A stretch of DNA of 64,000 bases, taken from the NCBI GenBank assembly GCA_036852015.1, contig JAANDG010000003.1, forward strand, positions 1,570,001 to 1,634,000, given 5' to 3'. The DNA is from Pelodera strongyloides (lineage: Eukaryota > Nematoda > Chromadorea > Rhabditida > Rhabditidae). Both the position numbers and the translations under genes were made by a program. The notes under the pieces were generated by a model. It made no database searches. It had not been told where the DNA came from and saw only the letters and a program-made list of their open reading frames with translations. This document shows, piece after piece, positions 1-12,092 of the stretch (within the stretch, counting starts at the first letter, position 1; the number at the start of each line of letters is the position of its first letter).

Positions 1-115
1 CTCTAACTGTACTTATTTGTGTCTTTGCTAGCTACAAATCCTGCATCTGTTCGATTTTTATTTCTCCATTTAAATCGCTTTACATAGTGCGGGTTAGTTA
101 AAACACTGATTTCAG

Positions 116-230
116 AAAATGAGGTCCACTTATCTTGTCCATGAATCGATATCGATAAAAATGGAACGAGCAACTATAGAAGAAAGACGCGGCCAGACAA
201 TGACAAGGAGCTTTGAGGATCAAAGTTACT
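116..230 (+). CDS. candidate coding exon (unknown protein)
   Basis: An acceptor-like TTTCAG ends at 115 and an ATG follows at 119. The frame stays open to a donor-like ACT|GTACGT at 230/231, giving about 37 residues rich in charged side chains. An AG three bases before the ATG would also suit a trans-splice site if the host is a nematode. The remaining phase is 1, and no downstream partner exon was found before the satellite. No family was recognised, and chance remains possible. Confidence 0.3.
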
Positions 231-297
231 GTACGTTTACTTATTCGAAAACTTCTTCAATACACACACACACATATACGGCACACAAACGCACAGA

Positions 298-693
298 TAA
301 AGGGACTGTCAAGCTGGTTTTGCATATTGGGCTCAAAAAAAAGCTTGCGTTTTGAAGGTAAGGAAAGTGAAAATAAAAATAAACAAAAACTTTCGCGTAA
401 AAAGAAGAACAATTTCAAACCCCTCCAAAAAACTCCTTCAGTATAGGATTCGAGTAGTGTGGACAGAGCTAAGCCAAATCACTGTCCACGGGACGGTTTG
501 AATTACCGGCTCGCCGCAACGCACCCGTTTGCGAGCGTTGCGGCGGGTTTTGTTCACCTTTATGACAAAATTCGAAATATTTTAATCTGCGGCCATTTTT
601 ATGGGTATACTGTATTGTGCGCCGTTCGAGGTTTACTTAATCTGCGCCAGGAGATGTCTTTCTGCGCAGAATCCCCCTTGACATGCCCTTTAA
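298..693 (+). mobile_element. TTAA-bounded ~400-bp MITE-like element, copy 1
   Basis: Starts TAAAGGGACTGTCAAGC and ends TTGACATGCCCTTTAA, a short terminal inverted repeat. Two further copies lie at 32053-32457 (same orientation) and 50651-51053 (inverted). Shared internal landmarks are CACGGGACGG and GGCGAGCC/GGCTCGCC near a CG-rich block and TCTGCGCAGAATCCCCC near one end. Small ORFs inside it are not conserved between copies. It is non-coding and non-autonomous. Confidence 0.75.
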
Positions 694-1015
694 ACACGCA
701 CACAAACAAACACACACTCAAAACGTAAACTAACAGCTGGTCCATTCTGGTAATAAATAAATGACTTATGAAAATGGACGTATTTAACTTATAAACTGTG
801 CTGAATGAAAACTATCGTCGTATTTGGGTTCCACTTTCATTAGTCTTCTTTTACTGTTGAACTTTCAGTTGCCTCTGGAATGCAAGCATGCTTCATTTCG
901 TTTGTTGGTTTGTTCCCCAACTCCACGTAGAAAGGAGGAAGCAGATCAACAAATCCTGTACGTTTCGTAATTGCATCAGTTCACTGAAAGTAGTAGGAGT
1001 AGGAGTTTGAGGTTA
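694..1015. other. unassigned spacer
   Basis: AT-rich sequence with no ORF, RNA or repeat that I recognise, between the 400-bp MITE and the satellite array. Confidence 0.5.
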
Positions 1016-4000
1016 GGCATATTTTGAGGGGAATTGGAGCAGCTTGAGTTTTTGGCTTTGTTTGATGGTTAACTTTGTATTTGTTTGAGCTTAGAAATAT
1101 GTTGAGACTTGAGGTGCTCCCTTGTTCAACCCCGAGAACCGCCGCTTCTCGAGGAATTGGCATTGGAGCAGCTTGAGTTTTTGGCATTGTTTGAGGATGA
1201 ACTTTATATTTGTTTGAGCTTAGAAATATGTTTGCTCCCTTGTTCAACTCCGAGAACCGTTGCTTCCCGGGGAATTGGCATTGGAGCAGCTTGAGATTTT
1301 GGCATTGTTTCAGGGTGAACTTGGTATTTGTTTGAGCTTAGAAATATGTTGAGACTTGGGGTGCTCCCTTGTTCAACTCCGAGAACCGTTTTTCCCGGGG
1401 AATTGGCATTGGAGCAGCTTGAGATTTTGGCATTGTTTCAGGGTGAACTTGGTATTTGTTTGAGCTTAGAAATATGTTGAGACTTGGGGTGCTCCCTTGT
1501 TCAACTCCGAGAACCGTTGTTTCCCGGGGAATTGGCATTGGAGCAGCTTGAGATTTTGGCATTGTTTCAGGGTGAACTTGGTATTTGTTTGAGCTTAGAA
1601 ATATGTTGAGACTTGGGGTGCTCCTTTGTTCAACTCCGAGAACCGTTGTTTCCCGGGGAATTGGCATTGGAGCAGCTTGAGTTTTTGGTCATTGTTTCAG
1701 GGTGAACTTGGTATTTGTTTGAGCTTAGAAATATGTTGAGACTTGGGGTGCTCCTTTTTCAACTCCGAGAACCGTTGTTTCCCGGGGAATTGGCATTGGA
1801 GCAGCTTGAGTTTTTGTCATTGTTTCAGGGTGAACTTGGTATTTGTTTGAGCTTAGAAATATGTTGAGACTTGGGGTGCTCCTTGTTCAACTCCGAGAAC
1901 CGTTGTTTCCCGGGGAATTGGCATTGGAGCAGCTTGAGATTTTGGCATTGTTTCAGGGTGAACTTGGTATTTGTTTGAGCTTAGAAATATGTTGAGACTT
2001 GGGGTGCTCCTTGTTCAACTCCGAGAACCGTTGTTTCCCGGGGAATTGGCATTGGAGCAGCTTGAGTTTTTGTCATTGTTTCAGGGTGAACTTGGTATTT
2101 GTTTGAGCTTAGAAATATGTTGAGACTTGGGGTGCTCCTTGTTCAACTCCGAGAACCGTTGTTTCCCGGGGAATTGGCATTGGAGCAGCTTGAGTTTTTG
2201 TCATTGTTTCAGGGTGAACTTGGTATTTGTTTGAGCTTAGAAATATGTTGAGACTTGGGGTGCTCCTTGTTCAACTCCGAGAACCGCGTTTTCTCGGGGA
2301 ATTGGCATTGGAGCAGCTTGAGGTTTTGGCATTGTTTGAGGGTGAACTTTGGTATTTGTTTGAGCTTAGAAATATGTTGAGACTTGGGGTGCTCCTTTGT
2401 TCAACTCCGAGAACCGTTGTTTCCCGGGAATTGGCATTGGAGCAGCTTGAGTTTTTGGCATTGTTTCAGGGTGAACTTGTATTTGTTTGAGCTTAGAAAT
2501 ATGTTGAGACTTGGGGTGCTCCCTTGTTCAACTCCGAGAACCGTTCTTCCCGGGAATTGGCATTGGAGCAGGTTGAGTTTTTGGCATTGTTTCAGGGTGA
2601 ACTTGGTATTTGTTTGAGCTTAGAAATATGTTGAGACTTGGGGTGCTCCTTGTTCAACTCCGAGAACCGTTGTTTCCCGGGGAATTGGCATTGGAGCAGC
2701 TTGAGTTTTTGGCATTGTTTCAGGGTGAACTTGGTATTTGTTTGAGCTTAGAAATATGTTGAGACTTGGGGTGCTCCTTGTTCAACTCCGAGAACCGTTG
2801 TTTCCCGGGGAATTGGCATTGGAGCAGCTTGAGTTTTTGGCATTGTTTCAGGGTGAACTTGGTATTTGTTTGAGCTTAGAAATATGTTGAGACTTGGTGG
2901 TTGCTCCTTGTTCAACTCCGAGAACCGTTTTTCTTCTCCGGGGAATTGGCATTGGAGCAGCTTGAGTTTTTGTCATTGTTTCAGGTGAACTTGGTATTTG
3001 TTTGAGCTTAGAAATATGTTGAGACTTGGGGTGCTCCCTTGTTCAACTCCGAGAACCGTTGTCTTCTCGGGGAATTGGCATTGGAGCAGCTTGAGTTTTG
3101 GCATTGTTTGAGGGTGAACTTGGTATTTGTTTGAGCTTAGAAATATGTTGAGACTTGGGGTGCTCCTTGTTCAACTCCGAGAACCGTTGTTCTCCGGGGA
3201 ATTGGCATTGGAGCAGCTTGAGGTTTTGGCATTGTTTGAGGGTGAACTTTGTATTTGTTTGAGCTTAGAAATATGTTGAGACTTGGGGTGCTCCTTTGTT
3301 CAACTCCGAGAACCGCGTCTTCTCCCGGGGAATTGGCATTGGAGCAGCTTGAGTTTTTGGCATTGTTTGAGGGTGAACTTGGTATTTGTTTGAGCTTAGA
3401 AATATGTTGAGACTTGGGGTGCTCCTTTGTTCAACTCCGAGAACCGTCTTCTCGGGGAATTGGCATTGGAGCAGCTTGAGGTTTTTGGCATTGTTTCAGG
3501 GTGAACTTGGTATTTGTTTGAGCTTAGAAATATGTTGAGACTTGGGGTGCTCCCTTGTTCAACTCCGAGAACCGTTGTTTCCCGGGGAATTGGCATTGGA
3601 GCAGCTTGAGTTTTTGGCATTGTTTGTTTCAGGGTGAACTTGGTATTTGTTTTGAGCTTAGAAATATGTTGAGACTTGGGGTGCTCCCTTGTTCAACTCC
3701 GAGAACCGTTGTCTTCTCCGGGGAATTGGCATTGGAGCAGCTTGAGGTTTTGGCATTGTTTGAGGGTGAACTTTGTATTTGTTTGAGCTTAGAAATATGT
3801 TGAGACTTGGGGTGCTCCTTGTTCAACTCCGAGAACCGTTGCTTCCCGGGGAATTGGCATTGGAGCAGCTTGAGTTTTTGGCATTGTTTCAGGGTGAACT
3901 TGGTATTTGTTTGAGCTTAGAAATATGTTGAGACTTGGGGTGCTCCTTGTTCAACTCCGAGAACCGTTGTTTCCCGGGGAATTGGCATTGGAGCAGCTTG

Positions 4001-4031
4001 AGTTTTTGGCATTGTTTCAGGGTGAACTTTG
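1016..4031. repeat. ~129-bp tandem satellite, about 24 copies
   Basis: Monomers of 128-130 bp repeat head to tail. Anchors recur at 1323, 1451 and 1580 (GGTATTTGTTTGAGC), each followed by TTAGAAATATGTTGAGACTT, CAACTCCGAGAACCG, CCCGGGGAATTGG and CATTGGAGCAGCTTGAG. Most variation is single-base length change in short homopolymers, plus a few substitutions; the first one or two units are more diverged. The consensus unit is 43 codons long and stop-free in one minus-strand frame, so translated runs look like a repeat protein. The frequent 1-bp indels break that frame within two or three units, so it is annotated as non-coding. Confidence 0.95.
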
Positions 4032-4077
4032 TTGACAGTCGAGATGCATCTGAGTTTTAGTTATTATGTTTTGGGGT

Positions 4078-4263
4078 TTAGTTAGAAGTAGGATAGAGAG
4101 CGAGAGTTAGTACTTTGCCATTTTTGTTCTGCTGTTCTTTGTTTTCAGTGACTTTGTTGGACGATGAGGCCTCAATGCATCTTCTCGACGTAAGATCCCA
4201 TCCCGTTTGTCGCCAATGAGGAATCCCATCTGCTGCAGCGTAGTTTTGGTTAGTGTGCACCAT
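4078..4263 (-). CDS. candidate small ORF / exon (unknown)
   Basis: A 61-residue minus-strand ORF begins at ATG 4263 beside the satellite. Its first ~50 residues (beginning MVHTNQNYAAADG) have protein-like composition with mixed W, C, R and E and good third-position usage. The last ten residues are less convincing, and a possible donor (AAA|GTACTA) precedes them. No family was recognised. It may be a first exon or chance. Confidence 0.3.
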   Translation of the reverse strand: MVHTNQNYAAADGIPHWRQTGWDLTSRRCIEASSSNKVTENKEQQNKNGKVLTLALYPTSN

Positions 4264-6393
4264 TATTTGATTTTATGAAAATTTCTGAGTGACACAGTTA
4301 GAAGTTTACTTTCAAGTGTGTGGGTTGAATGAAAGCTCCAAAAGTGCTCTGACATATTTTTTGAAATGAAATTTCACGAGTGCGCTGACTTTCTTATAGA
4401 AAAATAACGGGCTATATGTTCTGTTCTGATTTTTTTTTTCACCATCTGAAAATGTGGACTACAGACAGACGACGTAAGCGGACTTCGTTTCTCTCCACAG
4501 TTCCAGAGACTTTTCGAACTTTCCTCCAAAATTGTGTGTTCTACCTTTCAAAAAATAGTCGAATTCTGGACACAATGCAGAAGATCTCATTATTGAAGCT
4601 AGAATTGTATATTACCATTTCGTTTTCATTTGGATTTGTACCTGACTGTGTATTTAACTCATGGTTCAGAAGGTCCCTCTATCCTGAGCGCTTTATACAC
4701 TGCTGGGAAAGTACCTGCACTATATTGGCACAACATTAACTTTGTAATTGGTAAGTCAAAGACAGTGGTACAGTTTTCGCTCGATTACCGGACTTGATTA
4801 TTTATCTTTATGTCGGTGTTGTGATGAAATGAAATAACTGTCTGCTTTCTATAATCACTTTAGAAGCTTCCTAATCTACCTCATTTTTTCAGTAGTTATG
4901 GCACATATTGGACTCATGGATGATCGGCGCGCCTACAGTCTACATGCTTGACTTACGCCAATTCATTGTTTGTATATTCTACTAAATCATAGTTTACGAT
5001 GTATCATCGTAGAAATATACGTCATATCTTGTCGTTTTCCAACTATTTATCAGCACGTTGTGTTTTACCTGCTGCTTACTTATGCTGCTCTCCATACTCG
5101 TTTTTTTCTGATCTCTTACAAATCTCGTACACATGATTGGATTTTTCCTTCGTAAAACGTTTTTTTTTATTAAGGTGAACTTTGTCGTTGTTACAGAAAA
5201 CTTTTCATTTTATTCTAAATTTGCGGATAAAACTCTTCTTCTCATCACTTTGTTTTGTGATCCACTTGTTGCATTTTGCAATAATTTATAATTTATTACG
5301 TGCAAAGCAAACGAAAAATGGGGACATGCGCATTGTGTCAGATAAATACACAACTCAAACAATAACTGTGGCAGAATAATACGAAATTCTTCTCAAACAT
5401 AAGTGAATAACACATGTTTACGAACGCTTATTGATTCGATGTATTATGGCTTGCCATTTACTTTTATAGATGACCGCAATAAAAGGATACTTGGATTTAC
5501 TCGGAAACTTGGGAACATTCTAGCTGTGCACGTACCTAGATTCCTCCACGGATAGCCACAATTTTGTAAGATAAAATATACAATGAGAAGACACATCCAA
5601 CATCCTCGCTAAGCAACGCAAAAAGTGATTATTGGACCAATGTGGACGGATGTTTGGCATGCAGCCAGCTTTTTTGGCTACAGTATCAAAATAAGCCGGG
5701 AGATTTTATTGGAAAATTATACATGGGATACTCACAACATAAGTAAAACCCAATTCATTATCAGGGAATATATCATATGCAAGTGAATTGAATATCGGCG
5801 AAAAATTAAGATGGCTCAATCAAGGTATTCGACGCGACACTTTGGCGGATGGCGTACGAAAAACGGGTTGGCCCTCCCCAGATGTGGCTCAGTGCATAGG
5901 CGCAGAGTAGGCCTGTGGTAGGCGTAAGTTTGGCGATATTGTGGTGATCTGCGTGTGATGTGTAGTGTGGTTAAAATACATAAAAGCTCATTGTAAGCAC
6001 TGGCTCTGATAATTAATATTACCCGAATCATATATATTAATAGACTTTTCAAGACTTGATTGCGCCTGTTCGTTTCAAAGTGTTTGCTCATCATCAGGAA
6101 AAGCAAAGACTGCAAAGAATTGCCTATGATATAGGTATTATTCTCCATTTCATACTTTGATTCCTGTTCATATGCAAATTTTCAATGGCTAATGTGATTG
6201 CTTTTCTATTGTGGGCGGTCAGATTCCCAGAGCATAAACAAATAGGCATACGAAAAAAAGGTAAAAAAAAAGTACAAAAAAAAAACGCGTTGACAGGTAC
6301 TAGGTACATCCTCGAAAGGACAAAATCAAGCCTTATATTTCTATCTATGATATTCATTATCATCATGGGTAACTATTTAATTCTTAAGACATG
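4264..6393. other. unassigned AT-rich stretch
   Basis: Only short overlapping ORFs with no splice-site support or recognisable motif. A tRNA A-box-like stretch (TGGCTCAGTGCATAGG) occurs near 5885 without a convincing B box. Confidence 0.5.
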
Positions 6394-6882
6394 TTAAAGG
6401 GATAGGTTCATCTCAAATCACCTCTCTTTTTATTGTTTTTATTGATAATAGCACAAATATCATTCACAATGAAAATTAAATCAATCACAAAACAATACGC
6501 CTCGGAAAAGAAGCTTCCGTTATTGGAAGCTAGGTGATCGGAAGCCAAAATCTAAACGCAAAAACTAATACCGTACACAGAACGCGCGGGCTAATGGCAA
6601 TTAGCCAAGCTACAAACTACACTCGGCAGGTCATTATTTTCCACGGTGGGTATCATTTAATTCGCTCTTGGCTAATTGCCATTAGCCCGCTAGAGCTGTG
6701 TACGGTATTAGTTTTTGAGTTTAGATTTTGGCTTCCGATCAACCAGCTTCCAATAAAGGAAGCTTCTTCTGCGAGGCGTATTGTTTTGTGATTGATTTAA
6801 TTTTCATTGTGAATGATATTTGTGCTATTATCAATAAAAACAATAAAAAGAGAGGTGATTTGAGATGAACCTATCCCTTTAA
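6394..6882. mobile_element. TTAA MITE, AAAGGGATAGGTTCA family, long hairpin form
   Basis: TTAAAGGGATAGGTTCATC at the left is mirrored by GATGAACCTATCCCTTTAA at the right. The inverted arms extend about 220 bp each, almost to the centre near 6640, so the whole element can fold as one hairpin. Related elements are at 30299-30773 and 50164-50646, with a partial copy at the right window edge. Confidence 0.85.
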
Positions 6883-8117
6883 ACTTTCTATTTTTATCCT
6901 CGCTTCTATAAGCAAACACATATCATATCTTCGACGGAATAAATAACTCCCAATTGAGATATAAATTCAATGAGTACATTTACGGGTTGACACTCCTTTA
7001 TCTTTGCACCATATACAACAGCATATACTATGACATTTGTACATATTCCATTTCCAAACCCCCCCCCCCCCCCTCACAATTAGTATTATGGGCCAACTTG
7101 TCACCAGCCCAATTGCGTATGTTCAAGTTATTCGTGAGTAATTTTATGAATTGCTCTGCCGGCTTGGCGGATCGCATTTTTTCCCTCACTTGAGCGATGT
7201 AAACGGTAATAAATTTCGGTTTTCTGTCGTGGAAATTGCTGTTCGATGCGGCTGACGCCTAGCCACCCCCCGAAGAACCAAAACGATGAATCGGAGTTAA
7301 AATGAATCAAGCGCAAAGCTTTGCAGGAAAAAAAACTTGTGAGCCGATCAGTTTTGCAGAAGAATTCAGATCGAACCCCGCTATTGCGTTGTCAGATATG
7401 CAGTACATTGGTTAATTGATGATACAAATAAAAACAACATACATACTTATTGAAAATAGCTCCCAAGAGAAGTTTATCAATTAATTTGCTAAAATAAAAG
7501 CGTATGACCGAAGTAGTTACAAGCCAATGCCCCAGAAATGCAAAATTTTGTATAGCAATTTGGTGTATGTGTCAAATTGAATAAATAAGTACTCTCTCCA
7601 AAATAAATGTTGCAGTAGCAACTCACACCGAAATGTAGCAGCGCTGTTGAGATGTACCGGGGGATTTTTGAATTTATGTTTATTTTAGACCGCCATGTTT
7701 CATATGTTCTATAATACCCCTACTGTCGGTGCGATTTGATATTGCATCGGGATTTTATAACCAAGTAAAGTTTATAACATGAAACAGCGAAAATATTTTG
7801 TACAGTCAAATAATAATGATACTTTTCTCCTCAAGCGGCCAAAAAACCGAAGTTAACCGCATCCAAAAAATGGAATTCAAGTATTTAAATCAATATGTAA
7901 TTAATTAAGTTTTCCGCATTTCCCGGTGGCCAATTTGTCAGTTTTCCCGCGTTTTTTACTGTAACCCCGTGGCGCTTGCACACACTTTTTTCTATTCTTC
8001 AGTCCGCCAACCAATGTCGTGTACAATCATAAATCCTCATGTCGGAGCGTGTTTTTACGTCGGTTTTTTCGAGCTCGACACTTTTTGCAATTGGCCCGCG
8101 GGAGGTCCACCGGACTC
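6883..8117. other. unassigned stretch with a poly-C run
   Basis: Contains a run of 15 C at 7059-7073. A small minus-strand ORF (7128-7316) and a plus-strand ORF (7969-8169) lack splice support or recognisable motifs. Nothing else seen. Confidence 0.5.
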
Positions 8118-8620
8118 TTTAAGATATTGGACACTCTTGGCACAGTTACTTGGTTTTGCCGGCAATTAGGCAATTAAGATAATTACGCATATGTATTCTA
8201 TCTATAAGAGTACCTTGATCCTGAGCTCTTAATAATTTGTACTAGATAGATTGTTTGCCAGTCTCGCTAGCATGTGTTACTAAATCCATCCAAGAATTAC
8301 GTCTCTCCTTTTCTTACCGTTTGGGTAGGTACCCACCTTTAGTTTTGTAAAATACGACGCCAGAAAAACTACCGGTGCCCGAGAATATGGCAAGCTTCTT
8401 CATACTTGCAATTAGACGCGTCAATTAGGTAATCATGGGGGGATAATAGTATTCTATAGTCTTTTCTATTCTTAATTTCTTTTCTACCTACCACCCTACC
8501 CAACGCACTCGTTTTTTTTAGAATACGACTTGAAAATCTGAAAAGCGACCGTTGTCCCGAGATTATGACAAATTGTCTTTTCGCCAAGATGAATTCAGGG
8601 CAATTAGGTCCATTGAGAAA
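8118..8620. repeat. degenerate ~200-bp tandem duplication
   Basis: Two to three diverged direct units share, in order, a GCAATTAG block, CTTTTCT(T)ACC followed by an ACCC-rich stretch, TAGAATACGAC or AAAATACGAC, and CCCGAGA(A/T)TATG. Units begin near 8165, 8400 and 8597. A 100-residue minus-strand ORF covering 8369-8671 spans the units and is judged incidental. Confidence 0.5.
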
Positions 8621-8740
8621 TGACTGCAAATATCCTTCAAGCTCTTTTGTTCTCAAACCAATAGCCTTCACAAGTGCTACACATAAAATGAGATTTGTAT
8701 GATGTTTCGTAAAGTGTAACTATGTCTATGCATTAAAGTA

Positions 8741-8931
8741 TTAAAGCAAAATAAGGGCCGGTTTTTTGAAACGCTTCGTAGGCAACGTAATTCTTACGTA
8801 TTTATGCTAAGTTACTCGAATTCAGCTCGGTTTTTTATTCTAATTTATCAATTTATGTCCATTTGCATAAGCTGCATAAGAATGTTGATGTACTCGATGT
8901 TTTCCAAAAACCGGCCGGGTTTTCGCTTTAA
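8741..8931. mobile_element. TTAA MITE, family 1 (CCGGCCGG ends)
   Basis: Begins TTAAAGCAAAATAAGGGCCG and ends CCGGCCGGGTTTTCGCTTTAA. The interior carries the family's TTTATGCTAAGTTACTCGAA and GCATAAGAATGTTGATG blocks. It is about 190 bp and non-coding. Confidence 0.85.
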
Positions 8932-9411
8932 AGCGCCAACCGTGTTGCTTTACCATTGATAATTCAGTAAACACAAATCTTACTATGACAAAGACACTGA
9001 ATAGAACCTGTCCACGGGTTCAATGTAAAACAGTAAACTTTATCCGACTTGCTACATTACGTGCGACCGGTTTGCATATCTGAGCACTTCCGGCACAACT
9101 AGAATAAAATTTACATATATAATAGACGGGAATGATGTGTCCGTTTACCGAACCACGTACCGTACCTCTTCAATAATTGAGCGTGACCAGCTACAGTACT
9201 CCAATTGCAACTCCCCAATTCTATTTGATATCGTTCATCTAGGTTTGGGAGGGACGAAATGCTGATTGGTTGCTGGGATTCCACTTCGCCCCGCCCCATT
9301 TTTAGGGCATCAGGATTTGCATGCAAAAGGGCATATATTTATTGAAGTGACAGTCAAAGCCTCCTCCAAACTCTTGCTTTTAATTCAACTCCGGGAAACA
9401 ATAATATTCTA

Positions 9412-9593
9412 TTAAAGCGAAATACCGACCGGTTTTTGAAACACATCGAGTACACTAGCATTCGTATGCAGCTTATGCAAATGAACATAAATTAGAATAA
9501 GAAATCGAGCTAAATTGGAGCAACCTTGCATAAATACGTAAGAATTCAGTAGTCCACGATACGTTTCAAAAACCGGCCGCTATTTCGCTTTAA
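9412..9593. mobile_element. TTAA MITE, family 1
   Basis: TTAAAGCGAAATACCGACCGG at the left and CCGGCCGCTATTTCGCTTTAA at the right, 182 bp, interior as in other copies. It lies about 335 bp upstream of the DM gene start codon. Confidence 0.88.
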
Positions 9594-9928
9594 CTTTTTA
9601 TTGACGTACGAAAGTTCGCTGTCGGGATTGACTTACCCGAGTTTGTGGCTTTTCCGCTAATAGTTGTCCTACATTGTTGCCGTTCTAGTAAATATGTGTA
9701 TATGTAGTAATATACATTAATAAACGAACAACTTCTTGCTACACTGTACTACTGATACTGATAATGAGAGTTAGGCGCCACGAAACAGTGGCTACATGTT
9801 CTTGCCCGCGGATCTAATCTAGGATAAACCGGCATTTTATAACACCTTGCTACCGTTGATGTGACGCAAGCAGCATGTTACTCTCGCTATTTTACAAATG
9901 TGAATAGTTGTATACAATTATAGCAAGA

Positions 9929-12058
9929 ATGCCCAAAGAGCAGTATATGTGCCAACTGTGCGCCAATCATGGACAATTTAATCAGCCGAAGAAGGGGCAC
10001 AAACAGAAATGTCCGTATAAGGAATGTCCGTAAGTTTTATGTCCTTTTATGCGGTATAACACCCGGTTTTTGAAACGTTTAAGTAATCTCTAATTGAGTT
10101 CGATTTACATACGACGCATAGGAATGCAGTTATCCAAAATCATTTTCAAAAACCGGCTGGTATGTCAGTTTTAAGTTCTATCATGGAAAGGATTGTTTAT
10201 TATTTATTGTTTGCACTATACTGTATACTCGGGATACTTCCCGTGATACACAGAGGATACTTTCACAGTGGGCCGTGCGTAAAATCAGTGTGCCAACGGT
10301 GCGCCAGAAGCGGGCCACTAGGTACATGGTGGCAGGCACTTCACAGTTTTGCAAATATTTGCCTCGATCATGTGGGCGATATTGTATTGCTCAAAAAATT
10401 TTAGCACACAAATAAGACATTGTACTCTACCAAACTCCGCTGTTACTTTTTTGTCCCTGTATTCGCTCTAGAGACAAATGTAATTATTTTATTATATAAT
10501 TCTCGTATTAACAGCTCAAGCTATCCAATTTCCGTGGAAACATATCTGTATTTAATTAATTACTTATTATCCTTCTCAATACCACCCACGTTGTTTAGCT
10601 CTAATATCCAAGTGCATTACTTGATTTCCAACGATTTTGCTGCCGTTTCGCACTGTCATTTTTCATGGCGCCGAGAAAGTTTCTTTCACCAAATGGCGCT
10701 CCCTTTGAACCGCGGCCACACTATTTGTCACAATAACGCACTGGAAAAAGTAGTGATAAATGTGCTATCTGGATAATGGTCCTGGAATTCGGGACATAAT
10801 ATTTCTTATATAAAAACGATGTGCAAAGAGCAAAAGATTGAAGGCTGAGTGCGTCTAGGAATCATGTTTACGTAAATTGAGACAAAATTTTTCTGTATAA
10901 ATATGGTTAAATATGGCTATGTATGGCTAAATACCGGTCGGTTTTTGAAACGCACAACTGAATTCTTTCGCATTTATGCTAATTTGCTCGAATTCAGCTC
11001 AATTTTTTTATTCTAATTTATGTTCATTTGCATACGATGCGTAGAAATGCAATTGTTCACGATGTGCTTCAAAACCGACCGGTAGTTCGCTTTAAATAAA
11101 TATACAGTCGAAACGTGCTGCTTCTTTCTTTGTGTCATGGGATGCGTTTCAATAAGGGCTTCCAATTGTTCCGCAGAGGTAGTCAGCATTAGAAAAAGTT
11201 TTGCGCAAATCAGCCGAAACGTTGTTTCGAGTCTTGCACAACAAGGTATCATGACGGCCAGCTTGAGTATTTCAAGCTGCTTTGGACGTTTCCAAGTCCA
11301 AGTATTTATAACCTTATACAATTATACATTACAATTACATTTACAATTACAATTATACAATTATATCTTCAGTTGCTCCTTGTGTTCGTTGAATACAAAA
11401 CGACGTGCCCTGGACCAGATCGAAAGACAATTGAAACATTCGGACATACCAACTTCGACGAATAACTCACAAAATCCAACTTCCGCCATTTCCGAGCCAC
11501 CGTCGAGGGCGTCTAGTTCACACGGTAAGTTATCGGTATATTTACTGTTATTTAATAAAATCAAATAAAAATATTGGGAAAATTGTGAGCAGTTTCTATA
11601 CATCGGGCGAACACTACGACGACATGATATAACCCTCATGAGTGAGTTTGGTAGTGGGATCGTGGGATGAACCTTTGTACATGCATACTTTATCTGTTTA
11701 TTGTTATTAGTATTATTATTAGAATTTATAATTTAATCTTCATTACTGTAGCATTACTGGTATATTCTCCCATACAAATATGAACTTACTTTATTTTGTT
11801 TGTTTCGCTCATCTTACATGTATTGTGTTATTCTCCGTTCCTATTTTACAATTACAATTACGCTTAATTATATTGTGCATCACTTTCACTACCGTATAGC
11901 TCAAGTCCACCATTTCCCCAATTGCAGTAATGTTAATTGTTTTCCATGAGTGAAACGTGAAACCCATCAACTTACCGTATTTTAGCCTTGAATCGCTAAA
12001 CTAATTTACGACCCTAAGGGGTACGATACTGGAAATTGGTTCTTCAAAAAATTTCCCA

Positions 12059-12092
<34 letters not shown>

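Noticed and set aside
1338..3826. Several ORFs of 65-110 codons on both strands within the satellite
   Set aside because: They follow from a repeat unit divisible by three and break at the frequent 1-bp indels; no unit outside the array.
7059..7073. Poly-C run as a functional element
   Set aside because: An isolated homopolymer with no adjacent structure; its length may also be unreliable.
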